Source: UBA6059 sp965227155 (GTDB lineage Bacteria > Bacteroidota > Bacteroidia > Cytophagales > Cyclobacteriaceae). Taken from it: a stretch of DNA of 64,000 nt. Below are positions 10,017 to 20,000 of this stretch, piece by piece. Under the pieces are notes generated by a model. It searched no databases. It had not been told where the DNA came from and was given only the letters and a program-made list of their open reading frames with translations. Where the stretch lies: assembly GCA_965227155.1 (NCBI GenBank), contig OZ245731.1:248001-312000 (forward strand), read 5' to 3'. Within the stretch, counting starts at the first letter, position 1; each line of letters starts with the position of its first letter. Position numbers and translations under genes: made by a program.

Positions 10017-11252
10017 TTAGTTTGCTAATTCTTCAAGCTTTATCAATTCGCCTCTGGCGGCATCAGTATTCAGCGAAACCAGATAATAGTAGGTCTGTAG
10101 TATGATGTTTTGAGCTTCCAGGTTGTTGTCCAGAGATTCATCTTTGGTATAGGTATACCATTCATGGACAAGCCTCAGTTCGTTGGGACCGAAGCGGCTT
10201 ACCACGGCAAATTCCTGAAGCTGCTCCAAAAAGGTAAATCCGTTTTGTACGGTAGGCTCTACTATGGTACCCTCACCAAAGTCATTCCATGTAGCTACCT
10301 GCAGAAAATCCAATGCCCCCAGGTTGGCCATGGCGGCATCCAGGGTGCTTTGAAAAGTTTCGGGACTCACCGGCAGTTCCCAGCCTATGATATCCTCACC
10401 CAATCCTTCCAAATAGAAATCCTCAAAACCAGGGTAGGCCACACCGCCTATTTCAGCGTCAAGGTTTGCAGTGCGGTAAAACTGCTCTATAGCAGGAAGA
10501 CCCTGCTCTACGGGCCACGCATATTGACCGTCAGCTACAGATTCAGCACCACTCTGCCCCCACAGCGGCAGCATTATTTCATTGGCATCAGTAGCACCAA
10601 CAATGGTTGTCCATTCACTTTCATCCTTAACTTCCAGTGGTCCAAAGATGAGGACATAAGGCCTTCCATTCTTTTTGAGGTATCGAATGTTATCGTAATA
10701 ATGATCCTCTATGTATTCCATATTAGCACGCACATCGGCAGGCGACCTTGAGAAGCGGTCTTCCAGTACAATGGCAAAGCTCAAACCAACCTCATCCAGG
10801 AATGGGATGATGGCGTTGGAGTTGTTGAGTAGCATTTCGATATCATCATTGCCACCTTCTATACCATACCAATCAATAAGTATGGCATCAACACCAGCAT
10901 ATTTCATGAGCAAGAGGTGGTAGCGGATCACATCGGGATCAGCACTGTGATAAGGACCGATCAAAGGGTAATAATGAGAGGAGATCTCCCGCTGCCCAGT
11001 TGCAGGATCAATCTCAAATGGATCTCTATTGCGCATGGTCCAGTGGTAGCCAAAATTGGGCGTAGTATCGTTTGGAGCCTCAAACCAGGGCATGTAGTGC
11101 ATGTACAATGGCAGCCTATTGGCCTTGGAAACATCTACTGCATTGAGCCTTACTACGCTATTGGTAGCAAAAAACTCAAGACTGCTTACCGGATCTACTT
11201 CTTCAGCACAACCCAAACAAAAAATGAGACTTATGTATAGTAGTTTTTTCAT
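10017..11252 (-). CDS. GH71/GH99-like glycoside hydrolase lipoprotein
   Basis: A 411-residue protein with a clean lipoprotein signal (Cys15 in CLGC). The N-terminal barrel starts with YMHYMPWFEAP and HWTMRNRDP, then YYPLIGPYHSADPDVIRYH and AGVDAILIDWYG. This pattern resembles GH99 endo-alpha-mannosidase/mannanase and the wider GH71/GH99-like group (HW, YYPELGPY and WY motifs in known members). Later segments such as NGRPYVLIFG and ATWNDFGEGT also fit that fold. It lies between susD and GH97 with gaps of 5 and 2 bp, so it is co-transcribed. Likely an endo-acting enzyme that cuts an alpha-linked polysaccharide at the cell surface. Alpha-mannan and alpha-1,3-glucan are both possible, and the family alone does not decide. 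Confidence 0.75.
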   Translation of the reverse strand: MKKLLYISLIFCLGCAEEVDPVSSLEFFATNSVVRLNAVDVSKANRLPLYMHYMPWFEAPNDTTPNFGYHWTMRNRDPFEIDPATGQREISSHYYPLIGPYHSADPDVIRYHLLLMKYAGVDAILIDWYGIEGGNDDIEMLLNNSNAIIPFLDEVGLSFAIVLEDRFSRSPADVRANMEYIEDHYYDNIRYLKKNGRPYVLIFGPLEVKDESEWTTIVGATDANEIMLPLWGQSGAESVADGQYAWPVEQGLPAIEQFYRTANLDAEIGGVAYPGFEDFYLEGLGEDIIGWELPVSPETFQSTLDAAMANLGALDFLQVATWNDFGEGTIVEPTVQNGFTFLEQLQEFAVVSRFGPNELRLVHEWYTYTKDESLDNNLEAQNIILQTYYYLVSLNTDAARGELIKLEELAN

Positions 11253-11257
11253 AATGC

Positions 11258-12873
11258 TTAGTATCCAGAGTTTTGAGTAAGTAGACTATTGGCAGCCAAT
11301 GCCTTTGTAGGAATCGGGAAGACACTGAGATGTGCCGGAGTGACCTCCTTGGCAAACCAGGTTCCATTCGTGAATTGGTCAAATCTGATGAGGTCAGTTC
11401 GGCGATGGCCTTCCCAGTAGAGCTCAAATCCTCTTTCATTGAGGATCTCCTGTCCATTTCCACTGATCCCGGAAAGAGGAATAGCACCCCGCTGGTTTCT
11501 TAATTCATTGATCGTGAGTAAAGCAGCACTGCTATTGCCCATACGCCATTGCGCCTCAGCCTTCATCAGGATGACATCTGCATACCGCAAGAGGGCAATA
11601 TCATTATCGGCTTGAAATGGCGATGGTGAATCGTCATCAGGTGCCCATTTAAGCACTCTAACACCCTCTACCTCTGAAGCCTGGCGCAAATCCATGATGG
11701 TAGGCGTGAAAATGAGTGGGTTACCATTGCGGTCAGTTAGCGGCACACCACTAGCATTGAATTGCTGGCCGAAAAGCATGCCTAAGTGAAGGCCGAAAAG
11801 ATCGAGGTAACGATCGTTTTGGAAGCGTTGGTCTTGCGTGGACACACCATTTGAGGCATTGCCATCATCATCCCAACGGTAGAAAAAATCTTCCGTAACT
11901 GCCATACCATTCCAGGGGGCATAATCTACCACTGCACCTGTCTGGTTGTAATGCAGCGACATGAGTGTGCGGGTAGTGGTGTGGGCGTAGTTCCAAAGGT
12001 TATCCTGGTTTTGAATAACCAGCAATGTTTCCGGGCTGCCTTCATTAGCTGCCTCAAACATGGAAAAGTAGTCACCTGCCAGCGCATAGTTGCCAGCATT
12101 GATCACCGCATCGGCATGGTCGATTACCCGCTGCATATCTTCGGCAGAAGCTGATGCCTGTCCTTCATAAATGAATTTGTTGAGGTAGACTTTTGCCGCC
12201 AGTGCATGGGCTGTTTCTTTTACTGCCCTGCCATAGTCAGGTAAGTCCGATTTAGACAATAGGTTGGGTATGGCAGCTTCCAGCAAGCCGATTACAAAGG
12301 CTGTGCCCTCGGTGCGGTTGTAAACCACCGGCTCCAAGTTTTCATTAAGGGAAGGAAGTACCCCGTATAGGTCCAGGTAAAGCCATGAATAATAGGCCAG
12401 CAATACATCCAATTCCGCACTGAAAGGGATAAGGAAAGTTTCGAGTTCAGGCTTGAGTCTTACAAAATCCTCAAATAGCTGCCTTACCTCGAAACTTCTG
12501 GCTACCCCTCTGGATAGCCCATCCCACGCTGATTGAATAAACTCATGATCAGGATTCCAGCTGTGCTGATGTAGCTGTACCCAAAGTCCATTATCTGACC
12601 AATCGACACCCTGGTAGGAACTACCATCTCATCAGTAGTCACCTCTGTAAGGGAATAGATTTCCCTCTCATCTAAAAATTGGTAAAGTTGATTGTAGCTG
12701 GTAGAGAGATAGGCTTCAACCAGGCTATTGTCAGCCATCAGTTCTTCGGCAGCATCTTCCACTACCACATCACCATCAATCTGATCGAAAACTTCCGGTT
12801 CCAGATCACTGCATGATGCGAGGGTGAGGCTGCCTGCAGTTAATAATTTTATGTATGTATTCCAGAATTTCAT
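11258..12873 (-). pseudogene. SusD-family glycan-binding lipoprotein, interrupted by a 1-base frameshift
   Basis: The gene starts at ATG 12873 with a lipoprotein signal (Cys21 in LASC) and the usual SusD N-terminus (LEPEVF, TSYNQLYQFL, TEVTTDEMVVPTR). At the C-run 12609-12611 (plus strand) the frame changes. The next frame continues exactly as SusD (VDWSDNGLWVQLHQHSWNP, then DVLLAYYSWLYLDLYG) to the stop at 11258. Restoring one base gives about 538 residues, a normal SusD length, and TRGVDW at the junction. As written, the first frame stops at 12502 after 123 residues. SusD forms the lid of the SusC transporter and binds incoming glycan. It follows susC by 12 bp. Either a sequencing error in a homopolymer or a real inactivation; the long intact second part shows little other decay. 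Confidence 0.9.
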
Positions 12874-12885
12874 ATTCTTGAATGA

Positions 12886-15843
12886 TTAGAATTTCACATT
12901 AAGTCCAAGTTGTACAGCCATAGGGTTGGGATATGAGGTATAATCGATACCCTCCCCACTGGCGCTGCTGTTGACATCAGGGTCAAATCCGGTGTAATCC
13001 GTCAATACGAACAGGTTTTGACCTGTCAGATACACCCTTGCAGAGCTTAATCCAGCTATGTTATTCACCGGAATATTGTATCCAAAAGTGATGTTGGTAA
13101 GCCTGAGGAAGGAGGCATCCTCCAGGAAATAGGTAGAAGCCAATGGAATATCATTGATACTTCGCAGGGCTACCAATTCCTGTGGTGTAGTATTGAAGCC
13201 CTGCGCAATTGCCCCCTTATTCAAGTAAGTATTGGCCGTGTTGTTGTAGATGAATCTTCCTACTTTGGCCTCCATGAAGAAGGTCAAATCAAAGTTTTTA
13301 TATTCTAAATTGTTGGTTAAACCAATGGCATAATCTTCGTAGGGATCCTGATTGGTAAGTGTTCTTTCGGCATTTTCACCATCTCTATACATAGAGAGTC
13401 CCTCTTCATCAAAGCCCTCATGTTCTCTCATTACAAAATTCCAAAGATTGGGGCCATTGTTGATTTCCTGAATGACTGTGCCTACCAGGCCCTGACCATT
13501 GAGAGATCCACCAACTATAGGCACAGATAGGTTTTCAATGGTTGTTTGTATGCTGGTAAATACACCTGTGGTGCTCCATGAGAAGTCCTTGGAAGCTAGC
13601 CAATTCATTGTGAGGTTTAATTCAATCCCCCTGTTGATGAGATTGGCATCAGAATTGACCCAACGCTGAGCTACAATAGAAGGAGCCGGTTGTTCCAGCA
13701 GCAGTAGCATATCCCTAGTACGCTTGTCGTACAGTTCTATGGTTCCACTTAGCTTATTAGACCATAGCCCAAAATCAATACCCAAGTTGGTCATGATGGT
13801 GGTCTCCCATTTCAGGTCAGGGTTTGCTATTTGAGTGCGTTCTATTCCACCGTCCTGGTTGAAGATCGCCAGGTTGAGATACTGGTATTCCGGCAGATTG
13901 TCATTACCGGTTTGCCCATACCCAAGGCGAATGTTCAGATTGTCGATGCTGGTGCCCGTTGGGAAAAAGCTTTCTTCGCTAAGGGACCATGCTGCTGCAA
14001 AACTTGGAAATAGTCCATACTTGTTGTTATCGCCAAACCTGGAAGTACCATCAGCTCTTAATGAGGCTGTAAACCTGTATTTTTCAAGGGCATTAAACTG
14101 AAACCTTCCAAAAAATGATTGGATCTCATAAACGCTTTTGCCTGATCCCACATTCCTTACAATCTCTGGATCGCTGAGGCCAATATTGTCTGTATAAAGA
14201 ATTTGATTTGAATTAAAGCCTCTAGCAAAAATGGTGTTAAATTCATTGGTCTGTCGCTGGAATGCGTAGCCTACCATGCCGTTCACATCTACATCCGCGA
14301 TCTTAAAATTACCTGTAGTGTAATTCTCAAAAAGCATGTTGTTTCCTCTATTGGCAGCTGTGGAGGCCATGCCCTCCTGTGGGGCTATGGGCAGCAGCAA
14401 TTGTGAAGAGTTTGTATTACGCTCGGAGTTGCTAATCTCAAAACCAAGATTGGTCTTATTCTGTAGGCCTGGTAGAATCTCCAGGGTGGCCGCTACATTA
14501 CCCAGGAAACTATCCGTATTTGACCGATCATCGATGTAATTGGCCATCGCCACCGGATTATAAACAGTAGGGCCGGGTTGAAAATAATTGCCGTTTTCAT
14601 CGTAAACAGGCATGGTTGGATTTGCCCGCAAGGCATTTCCAATCAGGTCACCGCCAGCACCTCCACCATTGCCTACAGGTGCCCATTGGTTTTTAATATT
14701 TGATCCCGTCAGATTGGTTTCAAGGGTAAGCTTATTGTCCAAAAGCTTCTGGGATAAATTAAGGCGACCAGTAACCCGCTGCAATCCACTGTTGATGACA
14801 ACCCCTTCCTGATCCATGTAAGAAAGTGAAAAGAGATAGGTTGAGCTTTCGGTACCCCCTGAGGCAGTGGTGCTGTAATTTTGCGTGATTCCGGTTTGGA
14901 ATATTTCATTTTGCCAATCTGTGCTGGCACCAAAGTTTTCATCCAGGTAAGTAAAATCTCCGGTTTCTAAAGCCAGTAACTGACGGGCTTTCACCCAATC
15001 CCTGGCAGAGAGCATATCGATTTTTCGTCGTACCTGAGTCACGGAAGCATAGGAAGAAAAGCTTAGGCTGCTTTCTCCCGTCTTTCCTTTTCTGGTGGTA
15101 ATCAGTACTACACCTGCTGCACCACGTGAACCATATATAGCGGTTGCTGAAGCATCCTTCAATATATCAATGGATACAATGTCTTCGGGGTTGAGATAGT
15201 TGAGTGGATCTACTGCATCTGTTCCACCCCCATCTATACCTGAGGTTGTTTGGGAGGAAGCAGCACCCTGTATTGGCACACCATCAACCACATAGAGCGG
15301 TCCACGGATTCTGGTAAGGGAAGAGATGCCGCGGATTCTGATGTTAGAACTAGCACCCGGTGCACCTGATGAGCGGGTAATTTGCACACCTGCAGCTTTA
15401 CCCTGAATCATCTCATTGGCATTGGTCATGACCCCTGCATTGAAGTCCTCCTCAGTAAGGGCTGACATAGCACCGGTAACATCACTTTTATTTACCGTGC
15501 CATACCCTATGACTATAATCTCTTCAAGAGCCTGGATATCATCTGATAAAGCAATATTGAATTCACGCTGATCTCCTATGGCTATGGTTTGAGTGATGTA
15601 ACCGACAAACTGAAAGCTAATAGTGTCTGCTCTATCAGGCAAAGGTGTGCTGAAATTACCCTCGATATCTGTAACAGTACCTTTTACACCTTCAAAAGAT
15701 CCGGTTAAAACAATCGTGGCACCAATAATACCTTCTCCGGTATTTTTATCAACCACTCGACCTGAAATCATGTCCTGGGCCAAGCTTATTTGACTACAAA
15801 AAAGCAGGATGAACCCAATGATATTTATAATTGACTTATTCAT
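12886..15843 (-). CDS. SusC/RagA-family TonB-dependent outer-membrane transporter
   Basis: A 985-residue protein with a signal peptide (1 to about 22), an N-terminal carboxypeptidase-regulatory-like sandwich (about 24-110: GRVVDKNTGEGIIGATIVLTG), the plug preceded by EEIIVIGYGTVNKSDVTGA, then plug motifs IRIRGISSL, PLYVVDGVP and IDILKDASATAIYGSRG, and a 22-strand barrel ending in QLGLNVKF. Length and motif order are typical. It imports oligosaccharides across the outer membrane using TonB energy, paired with the downstream SusD. It lies 10 bp after the PKD lipoprotein gene, so both belong to one transcript. Unlike its SusD partner, the frame is intact. Confidence 0.96.
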   Translation of the reverse strand: MNKSIINIIGFILLFCSQISLAQDMISGRVVDKNTGEGIIGATIVLTGSFEGVKGTVTDIEGNFSTPLPDRADTISFQFVGYITQTIAIGDQREFNIALSDDIQALEEIIVIGYGTVNKSDVTGAMSALTEEDFNAGVMTNANEMIQGKAAGVQITRSSGAPGASSNIRIRGISSLTRIRGPLYVVDGVPIQGAASSQTTSGIDGGGTDAVDPLNYLNPEDIVSIDILKDASATAIYGSRGAAGVVLITTRKGKTGESSLSFSSYASVTQVRRKIDMLSARDWVKARQLLALETGDFTYLDENFGASTDWQNEIFQTGITQNYSTTASGGTESSTYLFSLSYMDQEGVVINSGLQRVTGRLNLSQKLLDNKLTLETNLTGSNIKNQWAPVGNGGGAGGDLIGNALRANPTMPVYDENGNYFQPGPTVYNPVAMANYIDDRSNTDSFLGNVAATLEILPGLQNKTNLGFEISNSERNTNSSQLLLPIAPQEGMASTAANRGNNMLFENYTTGNFKIADVDVNGMVGYAFQRQTNEFNTIFARGFNSNQILYTDNIGLSDPEIVRNVGSGKSVYEIQSFFGRFQFNALEKYRFTASLRADGTSRFGDNNKYGLFPSFAAAWSLSEESFFPTGTSIDNLNIRLGYGQTGNDNLPEYQYLNLAIFNQDGGIERTQIANPDLKWETTIMTNLGIDFGLWSNKLSGTIELYDKRTRDMLLLLEQPAPSIVAQRWVNSDANLINRGIELNLTMNWLASKDFSWSTTGVFTSIQTTIENLSVPIVGGSLNGQGLVGTVIQEINNGPNLWNFVMREHEGFDEEGLSMYRDGENAERTLTNQDPYEDYAIGLTNNLEYKNFDLTFFMEAKVGRFIYNNTANTYLNKGAIAQGFNTTPQELVALRSINDIPLASTYFLEDASFLRLTNITFGYNIPVNNIAGLSSARVYLTGQNLFVLTDYTGFDPDVNSSASGEGIDYTSYPNPMAVQLGLNVKF

Positions 15844-15853
15844 GAGGATAGGT

Positions 15854-16795
15854 TTAAGGTTTTGTTACTAGTGTGACTTTCCAGTATCGGTCACCCTGGC
15901 TTTCGGAAAACCCGGAGATTGGCGAATCACCGGCAAAGCCATAGGCTATAAGTTCCATGCGATCTTCTGTGATGCTGATTATGGTATAGCTATACTGCTG
16001 TGCAGGTTGCCAACTTGAATCATCAACACCCATCACGTAATGACCTATATAGCTGCCAAACCCTTCAGTTTCGATGATGGTGGAGTCTCCTGAAAGCCTT
16101 AGTGCAAAATCGTAGGTGCCACTACCCCATGCGTTGGAAGCGGTGCTTTTCAAAGTGTTTTGAAAGCCGGTTTCGGCCATACACTCCGATACATCAAACA
16201 TGTTGAACTCCTTCCATATGGCACCATTGGTATTTCTTACATAGGTGCTGTCGTAGTAGAAGGTGAACTCATTATCTAGCAGACAGGTACGTGCAGCTCT
16301 ATCACCTGAGCCAATGCCCCACCATTTGGTATTAGGATCATTCTTTGGTCCAAATTGCAGTGCATCATCTTCGTTGGCAATAACCCAGGTTTTGCTACTA
16401 TCAGGCCCGCCTGTCAATAATGTCCATTTGTCACTAACTAATCGGAAGGTATCAATGGGTGGTACCTCAAAAACAAACTCTTCTGTTACAATATCGAAGG
16501 ACTGAACCGCTGTGTTGGTGCCATTAGGTCCCAGCGCTTCAAGACTCACGGTGTAAAACCCATGGGTGAAACTGTGTGTAGGGTGGACTCGGGTACTGGT
16601 AGTGCCATCGCCAAAGTCCCATATAAAAGACTCTGCCCCCACAGATCTATTGACGAAAGTAACAATGCTATCATCCGTAATGGTACCGTCGAAACGTGCT
16701 ATTACTGGAGAAGGAATGTCACCCAATATATCTGAAGGTTCCTGCTCACACGCGAGCAGTAAAAGCAATAAGAAGCTGTATAAATAGATTCTCAT
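15854..16795 (-). CDS. PKD-domain surface glycan-binding lipoprotein of the PUL
   Basis: The chosen ATG at 16795 gives 313 residues with a textbook lipoprotein signal (Cys16 in LLAC). The longer frame would begin at a TTG and would run through a palindromic operator-like site, so it was rejected. A PKD domain (about 30-110; FVNRSVGAESFIWDFGDGT) precedes a C-terminal region of about 190 residues rich in Trp, Tyr and Gly (SDKWTLLTGG, KTWVIANEDD, WWGIGSGDRA, YGFAGDSPISGF) of the kind seen in PUL-linked glycan-binding proteins. It comes before susC rather than after susD, the usual place for SusE/SusF-type genes. Inferred role: binding the target polysaccharide at the surface. The C-terminal fold was not recognised with certainty. 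Confidence 0.8.
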   Translation of the reverse strand: MRIYLYSFLLLLLLACEQEPSDILGDIPSPVIARFDGTITDDSIVTFVNRSVGAESFIWDFGDGTTSTRVHPTHSFTHGFYTVSLEALGPNGTNTAVQSFDIVTEEFVFEVPPIDTFRLVSDKWTLLTGGPDSSKTWVIANEDDALQFGPKNDPNTKWWGIGSGDRAARTCLLDNEFTFYYDSTYVRNTNGAIWKEFNMFDVSECMAETGFQNTLKSTASNAWGSGTYDFALRLSGDSTIIETEGFGSYIGHYVMGVDDSSWQPAQQYSYTIISITEDRMELIAYGFAGDSPISGFSESQGDRYWKVTLVTKP

Positions 16796-16832
16796 TTTTG
16801 GGAGATTTAGAATGAATAAAGCTTTTAAGCGT

Positions 16833-16846
16833 TGCAATCGATTGCA
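16833..16846. promoter_or_regulatory. Perfect 14-bp palindrome upstream of the PUL operon, candidate operator
   Basis: The sequence TGCAATCGATTGCA is its own reverse complement. It lies 37 bp upstream of the chosen start of the PKD lipoprotein gene, inside the 217-bp gap between the regulator and the operon. The central CG and GCAA/TTGC half-sites resemble LacI-family operators. Hybrid regulators with AraC-type output usually bind direct repeats, so the binding protein is uncertain. A half-like TTTGCAAT follows at 16851-16858. Confidence 0.45.
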
Positions 16847-17012
16847 GCACTTTGCAATGGTAGCGCGAACCAAAGCTTAGGAGGTGGAGGACAGAAATGA
16901 AAAAGGTAGACTATTGAGACTTAATTCAACCTTCTCATTTTCAGTGATTTGTAGTTTTGATGGTGGATTCCTGGGGCAAATTGTCGTATTTATCCACCCT
17001 TTAGTGATGCTA

Positions 17013-20000
17013 CTACGATTTTACGGAATGCTTTTCGATGTATTCCTTGGGTGACATTCCAAAATCCTGTCGGAAACAACGACTGAAATACTTGGGATCG
17101 GTAAAGCCGGAGGCATAGGCAACCTCAGAAATATTCATGTCACTATTAATCAGGAGCTCTGTCGATTTCTTCAGCCTTACGTTTCTGATAAACTCATTGA
17201 CAGAAAGACCCGTGTGGGATTTGATTTTTCGAAGTAATGTCCTTCTATTAAGATCAAGTGCAGAACTAAAATCATCAACACCAAATTGATTGTTGGATAA
17301 ATTATGATGCACTACCTGAATGGCTTTTTTCATAAAATCCTCCTCCCCTGTTACATCAGTAAGATCTGAAATATCAAGAGAAGTATGGCTAACGAACCGC
17401 TTTTGAAATTGTGAACGGGTATTTGCTTTGTTAAGCATTTTACGGGTGAGTAAATCGATATCAAATGGTTTGACCATATAATCATCAGCACCTGAAGAAA
17501 ATCCGTCGCGGGTATTTTCCTCACCTGCATAGGCCGTTAATAGAGTTACCGGTATGTGGGCGGTGGCAGGATTAGCCTTGATCTTGCGGCACATTTCGGT
17601 GCCAGTCATTAAAGGCATCATCACATCGCTGATTACAAAATCGGGAAGCTCCTTGTTAATTATTTCCAGTCCCGTTTGACCATTGTTGCATTCCATAATT
17701 TGAAAATGCTTTTCCAGGGCATTCTTAAGATAGGCCCTTATGCTGTCATTATCCTCTACTATAAGCAGCTTAAAAATGCTATCGTCTATGATTGTTTTAC
17801 TGCGGGAAGATGTTTGCTCTATTGCTGATTTTGGTCCCTGGTGAACTTTTTCATCAACCTGCATTTGCTGATCTAATTTCTCCTGATCAGTATATGCATC
17901 TTCCAGTATGGGTAAATTAAGAGTAAAAATTGTGCCCTTACCTACTTCACTCCGCAGGTCTATCTGGCCATGATGGAGCTCCGTAAATTGCTTGATCAAG
18001 GCCAGGCCAATGCCACTACCAGATACATGGCTTATCTGCGACCCCTGATAATAAATATCAAATATTCGATCTACCTCTTCCTGTGCAATGCCTTGCCCGG
18101 TATCTGATATTTCTACTTCCAATTTAGAGGGATCAGATAGGCGAACCTGCATCAATATGGTATCTCCTTCTGAAGTGAACTTGAAGGCATTAGAAAGCAG
18201 GTTTAATAAAATTTTCTCCACTTTCTCATGGTCAATCCAGCCTATACAACGCTCCGAATCGGCTGTATACTTATACTGGACAGCCCGCTTGGAGGCCAAA
18301 AAGACGAATGAATTGAAAATTGCCCTTGTAAACTCTACAAGCTCATTTTTACTTACAGAAAGCCTGGTGTTACCTGTTTCCAGTTTTCTAAAATCCAATA
18401 GTTGGTTTACCGTTTTCAGCAATCGGTTGGCATTTTCATACATCAGTTGATAGGTATCCCTATTGTCCTGCTGCTGCTTTTGAAGAAGCTCCTTCAGAGG
18501 ACTGATGATCAAAGTGAGTGGTGTTCTTAACTCATGGGAAATATTGGTGAAGAATTTTAATTTAGCTTCATTGGAAGCCTGTATTTCTTCAATCAATTCG
18601 TTGATTTTTTCTGCCTGCGCTTCCAGAGCATGGTTTTGCTCTTCCAGCAATAAGTTTTTGGAGGTCAGATCTTCGTTGTTATGCTCCAATAACTGGTTTA
18701 CTCTGGTAAGTTCTGCTGTCGCTTCGGCAATTTTAGCCTGAAGTTGCTTTTGCCGACGTTTGTATTGAGCACCACGCATCTTAAAAATGAACATTATGCT
18801 GGCTAAAATCGACATAACCGCCACTATGATAAACCATGGTGAATGCCACCAGGGCGGCACGATCAGTATGGCCATTTTGGCAGGATCATCATTCCATATA
18901 CCATCATTGTTTGCTGATTTTACCTTAAATAGATAATTACCGGGTGGAACATTGGTATAATTTGCGCTATTGTTATTCCCCACGTAATTCCAGTTTTTAT
19001 CAAACCCCTCAAGCAGGTAGGCAAATTGATTCTTCTCCGGGATCAAATAATTTGAAGAGCTAAACTCAATAGAAAACATATTTTCCTGATGGCTCAGCTC
19101 AATCTCGTCAGTCCATTCAATAGGTTGAGAAAGGTTTGGCGAACTGCGAAAATGTAGGCTTTCATTAAAAAGCTTAAAGTCCGTGAATGTAACCTCTGGT
19201 TTTACCGGGTTAAGCCAGATCTCATCAGGATAAAATGCATTTAATCCATTGTTGCCACCAAAATACATGCGTCCCTGGCTGGTTTTAAATGATGATCTTA
19301 CTCTGAAATCAAGTCCCTGCAAGCCATCCTCTTCAGTGAACACGTGAAAATCCGGTTTTTCAGGATGGTCAGCTGCACCTATTGCTTTCACCAGCCCTCG
19401 TTGTGTACCGATCCATAAATTGCCCTCTTCGTCTTCTTCAATGCTGGTAATATAATTTGTAGGCAGACCATGGTTTGTATTGTATGATCGAGTGGAGCCA
19501 TCCGTCAAAAAGCAAACCAACTCATCTCTGCATCCAATCCAAATATTGCCTCTGCTGTCTTTTAAATAGGTAACCGGTGAAGTGAGTTGTTTCCCAAACC
19601 GGTCAGAAAGTGAATGAAATTTACCTGTCTTATATTCATATAAATCAACATCTATGGCCGAAACCACTACTAGAAACTCGCTATTGAAGTCTTCAATTTG
19701 AGCAATGAAATTACCTGAAATGCTGCTGGGGTTACTGGCTGATGATTTGAATACAGTAATCTCTTTTTTAGCTTCATCGTATAAGTTTAAACCACCCTGC
19801 ATGGTGCCAATCCATAGATTACCTTTCTGATCCCTGTGAATCGCACTGATATCGAGGTGAGACAGGCCGGACGATTCATCCATGATTTGAAATGCATCTC
19901 CATCGTCTTTTCTGTAAGCCAGACCTCCTTGAAAAGTACCAAACCATTGGTTACCGTTCTTTTCGATCATCGAGGACAAAATCACATTACTGGGTAGATT

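Noticed and set aside
10110..10751. Long plus-strand reading frame of 213 residues
   Set aside because: It lies antisense to the intact GH71/GH99-like gene and shows no domain or signal peptide; a shadow of the real gene.
12600..12620. Programmed ribosomal frameshift in susD
   Set aside because: No X-XXY-YYZ slippery heptamer or downstream pseudoknot is evident, so a plain 1-base deletion or sequence error is simpler.
16796..16873. N-terminal extension of the PKD lipoprotein gene from a TTG codon
   Set aside because: It would place the signal peptide in the middle of the protein and run through the palindrome.
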